Shown here: piece by piece, positions 9,930-19,999 of the stretch
Layout: every line of letters starts with the position of its first letter
Position numbering within the stretch: the stretch's first letter is position 1
From: Ursus arctos
Taxonomy: Eukaryota > Chordata > Mammalia > Carnivora > Ursidae
Reading direction: 5' to 3'
Assembly (NCBI RefSeq): GCF_023065955.2
Contig: NW_026622963.1
Span: 6,889,001 to 6,953,000 of the forward strand
DNA length: 64,000 nt
Position numbers and translations under genes: made by a program
The notes under the pieces: model-generated
The model's input: the letters and a program-made list of their open reading frames with translations, nothing else
Database searches by the model: none
What the model was told of the DNA's origin: nothing

Positions 9930-12900
9930 AAAGTGATTATATTAATATTCACAAAAACAACTCAACTCAAAGGCAGAGATTGGCAGATTGGATAAAACAC
10001 GAGACACATGACTGTGTACTGTCCACAAGAAACACACTTAAACATAAAGACACACATAGGTTAAAAGGACGGAAAAAGATAGACCATATTAACAGTAGTC
10101 AAAAGAAAGCTGGAGGGACCTTGTTATCATCAGATAAAGTAGATTTTGGAGCAAAAGATATTACCAAGGATAAAGAGGGTCATTTTATAACAAAAGGAGT
10201 CAATTTATCAAAAGGACATAATAATCCTAAACATTTATGCACCTCATAATAGAGCTTCAAATGACTGAAGCAAAAGCTGATGTAACTGCAAGAAACAGAC
10301 AAACCCGTGAGTGTAGTCAGAGATGTCAGCACTCCCTTTCTAATATTGATAGCGTGCATGGGCGGAGAAGTCAGTAAGAATGCAGAAGACTTGGGTGACT
10401 ATCAACCAGCTTGACCTAGTGACATTTGTAGAACATCCCTCAAAGAAAATCAGATATGCATTCTTTCCGGGTGCATGATGAACACTTATCAAGATAGGTC
10501 ATATTTTGGACCCTAAGACAAATCTCAATATAACAAGATTCAAGTCTCAGACAGTTTGCTCTCTGATCACAATGGGATCCAATTAGAAATCCGTAACAGA
10601 AAGATATCTGGAAAATTCCCCCAAATTTGGAAATAACACACTTCTAAGTATGATCCATGGGTCAAAGAAGAAATGAAAGGGAAATTAGAAAGTACTTTAA
10701 CCAGAATGAAACTGAAAACACGAAATATCAGAAATTGTAGAATGCTGCTAACACAGCATGTAGGGGGAAATATATGTAACTAAATACCTATAAAGATAAA
10801 AAGACCTCAAATCAATGACCTCAGCTTCATAACAACTAGAAAAAGAGGAGCAATTAAACTCAAACTAAGAAGAAAGGAACCAATAAAGATCAAAGCAGAA
10901 ATCTATAAAATAGAAACAGAAAAACGATAGAGAAAACCATTTAACCCAAAAGCTGGTTCATTGCGAAGACCAATAAAATGGATAAATCTTGAACCAGGGT
11001 GATTGGAGGGGGGGAGAAGAGGAATGAAGACACAAAGTACCATTATCAGGAGACAGAATGGTGACGTCACCACAGAGTCTGTAGCTAGTAACAGGAGAAT
11101 AGGGAAATGTTATGAATACATTTATTCCTATGAATTCAACAACTTAGATGAAAAAGACAAATTATTTGAAAGCTACAAACTACCAACGTTCCCTCAAGAA
11201 GAAATAGGTCAACAGTTTAGTTCTACACGGAATAAATAAATGGAATTTGTAATTAAAAGCCTCCCTCCAAAGAAAATGCCAGGTCCTGATGTCTTCACTG
11301 GTAAATTCTCACAAACATTTAGGGAAGACATAATGCTAATTTTATACAATCTCTTCCAGAAAATTGAAGAGGAAGAAAACTTCCCAACTCATTGTGAGAC
11401 CAGTATTACAGACCCAAGCCAAGTAAAGATACTACGAGAAAACTATAGGTGGTTATCCATCAGGAACATAGATACAAAAACTCTGAATACAATTTTAGCA
11501 AATTTAGTTCAACCTTACAGGAAATGGTAATGGTCACGGATAAGTGGGCTTTATTACAGAAATATAAGGTTAGTTTAACATTTAAAATGAATCAATGCAT
11601 TTCGTCATGTTATCAAACAAACAAAAAAACCCAAACACCATACGATTATCTCACTACATGCAGAAAAGGTTTGACAAAATCTGACTTCCATTCCTGATAA
11701 AACTTTCAGCAAAGTCGAAATAAAAAGAAACTTGCTTTATTTATTTATTTATTTATTTTTTAAATTTTATTTATTTATTCGACAGAGATAGAGACAGCCA
11801 GCGAGAGAAGGAACATAGGCAGGGGGAGTGGGAGAGGAAGAAGCAGGCTCATAGCGGAGGAGCCTGATGTAGGGCTCGATCCCACAATGCCGGGATCACG
11901 CCCTGAGCCGAAGGCAGACGCTTAACCGCTGTGCCACCCAGGCGCCCCAAGAAATTTGCTTTAATCTGATAAAAGACATACACTAAAAACCTAGAGCTAA
12001 GCCTACTTAATGGTGAGGGACTGAATGCTGTCCTTGAAAGACCAGGAAAAAGACAAGGATGTCTTCTCTCCCCACTTCTATTCTACATTTTACTGGAAGT
12101 TCTAACCGGTGAAATCAGGCAATGAAAAGAAATATAATGCATCCAGATTGGAAAGGAGAAGTAAAACTGTCTTTACTTGCAGACAGCAAAATTGTATACA
12201 ATCTGATAAAATCTGTAAAAAGGCTACTGGAATGAGAGAGTTTAGCTAAGTTATTGGATATAAGATCAATATGCAAAGAATCAATCATATTTCTACCTAC
12301 TGCCAATGAACCATAGAAAAATTAAATTGATAAGAGCGTGAAAAATATGAAATATGTAGGGCTAAATCTAATAAAGAGACGAAAGACCTGTATACTTACA
12401 ATGTTGAGAGAAATGACTTAAAAAAGTAGAGAAGCATACCATGTTTATGAGTTGAGAAACTCAACATTGTTAAAATAACCATTCTCCTCAAATTGATCTC
12501 TAGATTTAACACAATTCCAATAAAAGTCCCAACAGACTTTTTGCACAAGTTGACAAACTGATTTAAAAACCCGTATGCAAATGCAGAGGATCTAGAATAG
12601 CCAAAACAAATTTCAAAAAGGAGAACAAAACTGCAAGAGTTATACTACCTAATATTTATACCATTATAAAGCTACAGTAATCAAGATAGTGTGTTACTGG
12701 TGTAAGGATAGATAAATAGAGAGTAGAACAGAATAGAGTACAGAAATAGACACACAAAGACATGGACAACTTTTTTTGGACAAAGATGCAAAGGTCATTC
12801 AGTAGAGAAAGGATAATCTTCAACAAATCGTGTTGAATCAATTGGATATTGGTAAACGAAAGAATGAACTTTGATCCATACCCTCCTTGTACAATATATA

Positions 12901-13400
12901 GAAATTAACTCAAAATTGATTACAGATCTAAATGTAAGACCTGAATCTTTAAATCTTCTAGAAGAAAACAAAGGAGAAAAACTAACCAAAGATTTTTGTT
13001 TCTAGATACAGCTCCAAACTCAAAATCCATAAAAGAAAAAGTTGACCAATTGGACTTGATCAAAACTAACTTCTACTTTCTAGGACACTCTTAACAGAAT
13101 GAAAAGACAAGTCACAGACGGAGAGAAAATATTTACAAATCAATATAATTGATAAAGGACTTGTATCCAGGATATATACGGAACTCCCAGTAGTCGGAGT
13201 AAGGAAAAAACAACCCGATACAAAAGCAAGCAAAAGATTTGAAATGACGCTTCACCAAAGAAGGTAAATTGTTGGCAAGTGAGCTCATGAAAACATGCTC
13301 CACATCTTTAGTCATTAGGGAAATACAAATTGACAAAATGAAACCACAATGAGATATGACTACACACGCAGTAGAGTGGCTAAAATTAAAGTAGACCGAT
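9930..13400 (+). pseudogene. Decayed L1 ORF2 (endonuclease/reverse transcriptase)
   Basis: The order of recognisable L1 ORF2 stretches is kept: 'ggcagattggataaaacacgagac' and 'gaaacacactt' (endonuclease part), 'ctctgatcacaatggga', 'aagaagaaatgaaagggaaattag', 'aaaatgccaggtcctgatg' (reverse transcriptase entry) and 'ggatgtcttctctccccacttctattc' (catalytic region). Frameshifts and stops break it into frames below 100 codons, for example 11003-11239 and 11240-11530. A SINE at 11740-11948 interrupts it. No activity is possible. Confidence 0.8.
11740..11948 (-). mobile_element. Can-SINE, antisense, inside L1 ORF2
   Basis: The minus-strand head GGGGCGCCTGGGTGGCACAG is of the arctoid-like subtype. 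It is flanked by 15-bp target duplications with one mismatch (AAGAAACTTGCTTTA / AAGAAATTTGCTTTA) at 11725-11739 and 11949-11963. The (TTTA)n next to the left end is its expanded tail. Confidence 0.95.
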
Positions 13401-14061
13401 CATCCCAAGTCCCGATGGGGATGTGGAGGACCTGGTTTCCTCGTACACTGCTGGTGGGAATTAAAAATGGTAGATTACTTTGGAACACAGTTTGGCAGTT
13501 TCTTAAATAGTTACGTGCATATCTATCAGAGGATCCAATATTGACCCAAGAGGAAAGGAAATTTGTGTCCATACATAGATTTGTCCATGAATGTTCATAG
13601 CAGCCTTATTTGCCATAGACTGGAATGAACCCAAATGTCCATCAACAGGTGAATAAATCAACAAACCTTAGTTTACCCCTACTAAGAAATAGTGCCGCAC
13701 GATGAAGAGGTAGGCGCTATTGGTACAAGCTGCAACGTGGATGGATCTCAGTGTAAGTATGGTAAGTGAAAGAATCCATACAAAAAAGCAGACATACTGT
13801 ATTAGTCCATTTATATAAACTTCTAGAAGATGTAAACAAATGAGTAATGACAGAAAGCACACCAGCGTTTGGGGGGATAAGGGAAGGGGAGGAAGGGGGG
13901 ATGGCCAAAGGGTACAAAGAAACTTGTGGGGTGATGGATATGCGCATTATCTTGAGGATGGTGATGGTTTCATGGTGCATGTGTGAGTAATCTCATCAAG
14001 CTGTACACTTCAAGTGTGTATGATTTATTGTGTGTCCGTTACACCTCCACAAAGCTGTTAG

Positions 14062-14435
14062 AAATAAACGGACATAAGCAACAACTGAATGAATTTCACG
14101 TGAATTCCTTCACTGAACTCACTGTACAAGTTTTTCTTATCGAGCGTACGAAGCCAACCACAAAATCACCTATGGGGTGACTCCATTTATATTTATTCAA
14201 GAACAGGCAAAGCTAATTTGTGCTGAAAAGAAAATCGGAGTAATGGATAGCAACAGAGGGGGGTCAGATTGACCAGTGAGGGGCACAAGGAAACCTCCCA
14301 GGATGTTGGAAATACTCTACTTCTTGACCCAGGTGGTGGTGATTTAGCCCTTAAAAGTATACAAAGTCATTTATTTGCAGTAGTCGTACTTTCTGCACTT
14401 TATATACGTCATACCTCAATAAAAGGAGGAAAAAA
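14062..14435 (+). mobile_element. Older L1M, right part (3' UTR and A-rich end)
   Basis: This continues the element broken off at 7316: 'gcaacaactgaatgaatttcac', then 'tccatttatatttattcaagaacaggcaaag', then a closing 'catacctcaataaaaggagg'. Those stretches are the normal continuation of L1M 3' ends, so both parts were once contiguous. Confidence 0.78.
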
Positions 14436-15880
14436 AGGAAGAAGCCATGACACAGTGCATCGAACTGCATGTGTGGAAGTGGTGATGGGAGGCTTTGGAG
14501 CAGCGTGGGACTGTCCTCTGAGAGCAACCGGGAAACAAAGATGCTCTTCAAAGAACAGCATAGGGCACATTCGTGAGTGTCCAGCGCAGAACACTTCCAG
14601 AACTGGGAGCCGACTCTAAAGCAGGCACTGTGTTGTTCCCAGCTGGTATTTGTCAGGCCGTCTGTTTCTAATGGCATAAATATAACTGCGGGCTTCTGAA
14701 AAATTGGGAGTATTTTTACTTATGAGCAATGAAGAAATTAAAGTAAAAAGACCTTATTAAGGACTGGGAAGAATGTCAGTGTTCACTAATTCATGCTGGG
14801 CCAGATCTCTTGGATTCAAATCCCAGGGCAGAAAAATCGCATTTGCTTCTGTTACAAATGGAGCTGCAAGCTTGAGACTTGGTATTTGGAAAGCCCTTTG
14901 CAACAGAGCAGAAAGAGCACATCGTTGGGGTTTGGTTTGGGCGCGATGGGGCAGTCCTGGCCTCTTAGCCTCTTCCTTGTTTAGGGCCAGGATGCCCCTT
15001 CAGATCTCTGATGTTTTTCTGAGTATGTTTATTACCCGTGGGTAGGTGGCATGAAGTGGAACATAGAGTAAACAAGTCTGCCTGGAACCTGGCTTTGATG
15101 TTGGCCGGTGCTTACTGACTTCCTTGACGGTGGACAGAGTCAGCCTGCGTGGCCTTCGACGACCTCTTTGCCTTCTCTGTCCTTGGAGGATTGAACTCGA
15201 ATTGGTTTTTCATCCTCCCCGTCTTGGTGCTGGCCATGTCACCGGCCCATGCCTGGTGCCCGGAAGTCTAGAAGGAAGTCCTAGCCATCCTCTTCCCCGG
15301 CCTGGTGGCTCTGCCCTCAACTGTTTTGTGAAACTTTGCCTGCTTCAGATCCCTCCATCTCTAGATTTGAAAGGGTCGTTAGCTTGAGGGAAAATGCTGA
15401 ATCAAGAAATGAAACATGAAAGACCTAGAAAAACTTGGGTCACACACTATTTGCACAAGTTTGTGACGATGCCGAGGGACCATCAGAGGAAGCAGTTGCT
15501 GGGGGTAATATAAGCTGGGGAAACTGAGGCAACCACCCCACATGTTTAGTGGTAAAATGATACCCACTGAGTTCTGAGTGTTCCTTCTCCATGACGCCCC
15601 CTGCCCTGATTTCTTTAAATAACTCTTTTGGTGTTTACCCCTAAGTTCAGGGGCAAAAAAACCCCTTCGTTTTCTATATTGTGAATATTTCTTGTGTTCT
15701 AAGTATTTTTCCTGCTTCACAGAAACACACACAGCCCAAGTTTATAAATTCTTTCCTTTGGAAATTTCTAGTTGCATTTGTACTAATATTTAAAAATGTT
15801 TGTTATTATTGTCTGAACAAACTCTAATACCCATATCTCAAATGTGATCTTACTATAAACAAGCAGTTATACAGAATAGA

Positions 15881-15881
<1 letters not shown>
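14436..15881. other. Intronic sequence without recognised features
   Basis: This is apparently unique sequence with no named repeat. Short frames at 14773-15045 and 15124-15387 have no family resemblance, and no splice pair around them convinces me. Confidence 0.45.
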
Positions 15882-15922
<41 letters not shown>

Positions 15923-15942
15923 TGTGTGTGAGTGTGTGTGTT
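15882..15942. repeat. (TG)n microsatellite
   Basis: About 19 uninterrupted TG units are followed by GAGTGTGTGTGAG variants. It is likely length-polymorphic and can adopt left-handed DNA. Confidence 0.95.
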
Positions 15943-16219
15943 TTGACCCTAACAAAGTGGCTTTGGGACTATAAAAGGTCCTAAGAAAAATGAGTATTTT
16001 ATGTACTTTGATTCTTTTTTTCTTGAAATTTCCATTCCCTCCTACACTTATACACACAAAACCCAAACCATAAAAAGGTGTTTTTAAAATAACTTCTAAA
16101 TTCCCCACTATGTTATGTTTCCAGGCCAGATTACAGTTAAAACAAAGCTTTGACAGACAGAATAACTTATCACTCAGGCCACAAATCTTGGTCTTTGGAA
16201 AAGAAAACGACTCAGCGTA

Positions 16220-16667
16220 CAGATCTTCCTTGACTTACAATGGGGTTACGTTCCGGTAAGCCCATCCTAAGTCAAAAGTGCATTTGATACACCGAACCTA
16301 CCGAAAGTCATAGCTAAGCCCACCTTAAAGTGCCTCGAACACTTATGTTTGGACAAAACGATCTCACACAAAGCCCATTTTATAAGGAAGTGTTGGATAT
16401 CTCACGTAATTTATTGAATACTATACTGAAAGTGAAAAGCGGGATGGTTGTCTGGGTACAGAATGGTGGTAAGCTGTTTATCCTCATGATCTTGAGGCTG
16501 ATTGGGAACTGCCCCCGCCCCTGCCCAGCATCACGAGAGAGGTCTGTGCCTCCGATCACTAGCCCAGGAAAAGATCCAAATTCAAAATTCAACATACAGT
16601 TTCTACTAAGTGCATGTCTCTTTCACACCATTGTAAAGTTGAAGAGTTGTAAGTAAGGGACTATCTG
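16220..16667. mobile_element. Tigger-type (TcMar) non-autonomous DNA transposon with TIRs
   Basis: The left end CAGATCTTCCTTGACTTAC and the right end GTAAGTAAGGGACTATCTG are imperfect reverse complements. TA dinucleotides lie directly outside both (16218-16219 and 16668-16669), as mariner-type insertions require. Internal words such as 'caatggggttacgttccgg' and 'atttattgaatactatactgaaagtg' match a mammalian Tigger-group repeat. A G/C-rich stretch at about 16495-16580 may be a separate insertion. Confidence 0.8.
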
Positions 16668-16973
16668 TAAAGTCTTAAGGCACTGTCCTTGTGTGTATGT
16701 TAGTGGTTCACCTTCTTCTTGGAATGATGATGCTACCTGATTCTTAATGATGGAGGAATTTCGCAAGTGGAATCCTTCCCATGCCAGCTGGCTTCTTTCC
16801 TCACCACAGGATATTCACCCCTTGGTTAGTTTGGAAATAGAGAAGTCAATGTCCTTTTGTTCATAATCGTACCCTCTTTGTGCTGTTTATATATTTGGTG
16901 CATGTTTTTACTTACGGCCGAGTTCATTTTTTCCCTATGGACTCATCAGATACTTATCAAGTGCTTGCTATGT

Positions 16974-17170
16974 GAACTTGGACTCTGAAGTCAGACTGCC
17001 TAGTTGATATCTGCTGCTTGCTTAATTCTGGACCTTGAGCAGGTCCTGTGCCTCAGTTTTGTCATTCGTAAAATGGGATAATAATAGTACCTATTGCATC
17101 GGTTGTTTTAGAGGATTACATGACTCGTAAGTGAAGAGTTTAGGATGTTGTCTGAATCATAGTAAATACG
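16974..17170 (+). repeat. MIR SINE
   Basis: The MIR core order is visible: 'ggactctgaagtcagactgcc', 'cttgagcaggtcctgtgcctcagttt', 'gtaaaatgggataataatagtacc' and 'gaggattacatga'. It is ancient and well preserved. Confidence 0.85.
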
Positions 17171-17320
17171 ACGGAAGGGTTGTTGTCATTGTTTGCTGTT
17201 GTTATGACAGATGGCAGCCTGGTGCTTCGTGCTGGGTACCCAGACATGCTCCTTCTCAAAGTGTTTTCCTTCTAACGTCACGCATGGCCACCATCTCTAC
17301 CCAAGCCTGATTTATCTAGC

Positions 17321-17480
17321 CGGGGGTTTCTTAGCCTTGGCTCTGCTGGTATTCAGGGACAGATGATTCTTTGTTGTGCGACTGCCCCGTGCACAGCATT
17401 CACTAGACGCAAGAAAGATGCTCCTCCAGTTAGGACAACCCAAAATGTCTCCAGACATCCCCCTGCAGAGGCGACACTGT
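17321..17480 (+). mobile_element. MER20 (hAT-Charlie) fragment
   Basis: 'Tttcttagccttggctctgctgg', 'gattctttgttgtgcgactgccc' and 'aaaatgtctccagacatccccc' match MER20, with the 3' end lost or diverged. It is a non-autonomous DNA transposon. Confidence 0.75.
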
Positions 17481-17905
17481 GGCTCCGCCCACTTTCTAAG
17501 GAGCCTCTGGTTACATTCTCTGTTGTCATCTTCTCCCTGAGCTTGCATTTGAAGATCCACGTTCTATGTGCCTCTTACCCACATGTTGGGCACCCCAGGG
17601 ACAATTCTGTTGTTACTACTGAGGCCTCCTTAGCAGGAGGGCCTCCTCTTTAAGATAGCCTCCTCCTTCTCAATGTCTTGGGCTTCTTTAGAAAGAGAGT
17701 GGGGGACATAGTCTTCCCAGCACTTCTGTTCAGGGCTGCCCTTGAAAACAAGCCCCCAGCCCTTTGCCGCTGAAGGACTGTGCCGCTCATCGCTATGGAC
17801 GGGGTCGCTGGATCGTAGTGTGTGAGATCGCGTGGCCGGCCCTTGGTCCATGTCTTCCTGCTTCCTGTGCCCAGTGGGCACGGATGGTGAACAGTGAGAG
17901 AATAC

Positions 17906-18300
17906 TGCACACCCGGCTCTGCGCTGAGCCCTTGATGAGGATCGGCTGTCATCGTTCACACTCGCCCTCGAAGGCAGATTTTTTTTTTTTTTTTAAGATT
18001 TTATTTATTTGACAGAGCGAGAGAGCACTAGTAGGGGGAGTAACAGGCAGGGGAGAGGGAGAAGCAGGCTTCCCGCCGAGCAGGGAGCCTGACATGGGGC
18101 TCGATCCCAGGACTCCGGGATCAGGACCCGAGCCAAAGGCAGACGCCTAACGACTGAGCCACCCAGGCGCCCCTCGAAGGCAGATATTTTTATTCCCATT
18201 TCACAGATGAGAAAATGTCAGCTTTGAGACCACGTGCCAAGTAGCAGGGGCACAGAGTCAAAGCCAGGTAGCGGATTCCAGAGCTTGTAACCCCTGCAAT
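17906..18300 (-). repeat. MIR interrupted by a SINE
   Basis: The left part 17906-17979 and right part 18186-18300 read as one minus-strand MIR ('tttattcccatttcacagatgagaaaatg' follows directly on the left part). The SINE at 17980-18172 with its duplication splits it. Confidence 0.6.
17980..18172 (-). mobile_element. Can-SINE, antisense, perfect target duplication
   Basis: A poly-T run of about 15 bases leads through the GA-rich part to CCACCCAGGCGCC. The 13-bp duplication CTCGAAGGCAGAT is identical at 17967-17979 and 18173-18185, suggesting a relatively young insertion. Confidence 0.95.
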
Positions 18301-18719
18301 GCTTGTCCTCGTGTCAGCTCAGGTGACGGCTCCCCCTGGTCTCTAGAAAGCAGTGTCTCACTCCTGGCCTGTCCCCTGTCTGAGCCCTGACTCCTAGATC
18401 CCATCCTGGTCACATACAGCTGTCCATCAGTAGCCTCATGCTGTGACAGGAGTGGTGAGGTTTGGTTTTCAGGTTAGTGACGTCACACCCGAGACCTGCC
18501 CTTCCCCCAGCCCTCTTGCGTCACTCCCCGTGCTGGAAACCATACTCTTTTCTTCCCTGCATGTAGGCTGACGATGGGCTTCTGCTGTCAGGTCTCAGGG
18601 GCCATAAACTGACCTTGTTAACTGGATTTGAATTTTTCAAGCTAAGCCCTTAGGCCACAGAACTTACCTTGCTGGCACCAGGTGTCCTCACATCGAAATT
18701 TCCTTAATGCTAATCTCTT

Positions 18720-18974
18720 TAAAATGATTAATTCTTTTTTTTTTCCAAAAAAAATTTTTTATTGTGTGTTAGTCACCATACAGTACAACCTTAGTTTTTG
18801 ATGTAGTGTTCCATGATTCATTGTTTGCGTATAACACCCAGTGCTCCATGCTATACGTGCGCTCCTTAATACTTGTCACCGGGCTAGCCCATTCTCCCAC
18901 CCCCCTCTCCTCTAAAACCCTCAGTTTGTTTCCCGGAGTCCACAGTCTCTCATGGTTCTAAAATGATTAATTCT
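18720..18974 (-). mobile_element. Young 5'-truncated L1 3' end, antisense, with TSD
   Basis: The inserted part 18736-18958, read on the minus strand, equals the 3' end of the carnivore L1 also seen at 23029-23639 (ending 'ggtgactaacacacaataaaa'). An exact 16-bp target duplication, TAAAATGATTAATTCT, lies at 18720-18735 and 18959-18974. Only about 220 bases of 3' UTR are present. Confidence 0.93.
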
Positions 18975-19560
18975 ATAGGTAAAAAGTGATCGCTTTGAAT
19001 ATACCTTCAGCTGTGTCCCAGACACAGGACTCCCTATAAGCCAAAAATAAAGAACTTAACCTAATTGAAAGGGCCTTTACTAGAATTTCATTTTATCGAA
19101 CACTGTGTTGGCCACTAGAAGGTATGGTGTCTTTTTCCCCCCATTACATTGATAGTTTATGCTACCAAGTTATGATTTGGGCCATAAATTCGTATATCAC
19201 CTGATTCCTTTTTGGCCTTCCTTGCTTTCCTCCCCCCGTTCCCCACCCCCGCCAAGGCCACATGGATCTGCTTTAAGTTTCCACTTTGTATTTAAACCCT
19301 CGGCTTGAAGACCATTGTCCTCTAACAGTTTTAGTAAAAACATAAGCATCTGTAGAAAGCACTCAGAGAAAATGAAGGTCATAAAATGTCAAAATACAAA
19401 TGAATAATGTAGAATCTTTGCCTGGGAATATTTCTGAGTAGCATAGAGAACATCCTGTTCTCTTCTTCTCTTCTCCTCCTGCATCCTTCATAGGGAAGAC
19501 ACGGCACATACACAGACCCACAGGAGGAGGGCTTACAGATCGCTCTGGAATTATTCACGA

Positions 19561-19690
19561 TTCAAATAGTGCAGGAGGGTTATTGACCACCTGCCATGTG
19601 CCAGGCCCTGTCCGAGGCCCTGGGGACGAGGCAGCAACATATGGGCCCCTCCCTGGAAGAGCTCAGCCTAATGGGGGAGAGCAAGAAGAA
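19561..19690 (-). repeat. L2 LINE 3' fragment
   Basis: 'Ttattgaccacctgccatgtgccaggccctgt', then 'gggcccctccctggaagagctc', is the reverse orientation of the L2 3' end. Confidence 0.6.
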
Positions 19691-19767
19691 CCGGCTGCAG
19701 GTGGGGGAGATGCTGTGATCGAGGCTGGCGTTGGGCTTGGGATCACAGAGCAGCACGTTGCTGGTGG

Positions 19768-19935
19768 TGACAGCTAACATTTGCTGAGCACGCTCTATGT
19801 GCTTGGCACTGTGCTTTCTACACCTTTATTTTTTAATCCTCACAACTGTGTGAGGTAGAGGTCCTATTATCCCCATTTTACTGTCGAGGAAATTAAGGCT
19901 CCAAGTTCCCTAAGCTGAGTTGTGAAAGCCAACTA
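19768..19935 (-). repeat. MIR SINE
   Basis: 'Gctaacatttgctgagcacgctctatgtgcttggcactgtg', 'aatcctcacaactgtgtgagg' and 'attatccccattttac' are the reverse-orientation MIR hallmarks. Confidence 0.82.
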
Positions 19936-19999
19936 AGAATTATGTAGGAGGAAGAAGGAGAAGGCAGATATTCTGGAATGAGGGAGCAGCAGGTACAAA

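Larger units (their letters stand above)
7317..14061 (+). mobile_element. Nearly full-length L1M inserted in an older L1
   Basis: This is about 6.75 kb in sense orientation. The first part resembles an L1 5' region ('ccagccaagatggacc' at about 7326). About 8150-9250 resembles ORF1, about 9930-13400 ORF2 (endonuclease then reverse transcriptase), and about 13400-14061 the ORF2 end and 3' UTR ('ctgtacacttcaagtgtgtatg'). All frames are broken, so it is inactive. The repeated word AAATAAAC at 7309-7316 and 14062-14069 looks like the target duplication. It carries three later SINEs (8755, 9312, 11740). Confidence 0.85.

Noticed and set aside
11003..11697. Consecutive frames at 11003-11239, 11240-11530 and 11449-11697 as small genes
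   Set aside because: They are pieces of a decayed L1 ORF2 broken by stops and frameshifts.
15882..15942. TG arrays, TGAA arrays and GA-rich SINE parts as CRISPR-like arrays
   Set aside because: The units are 2-4 bases without spacers. They are ordinary microsatellites in a mammalian genome.
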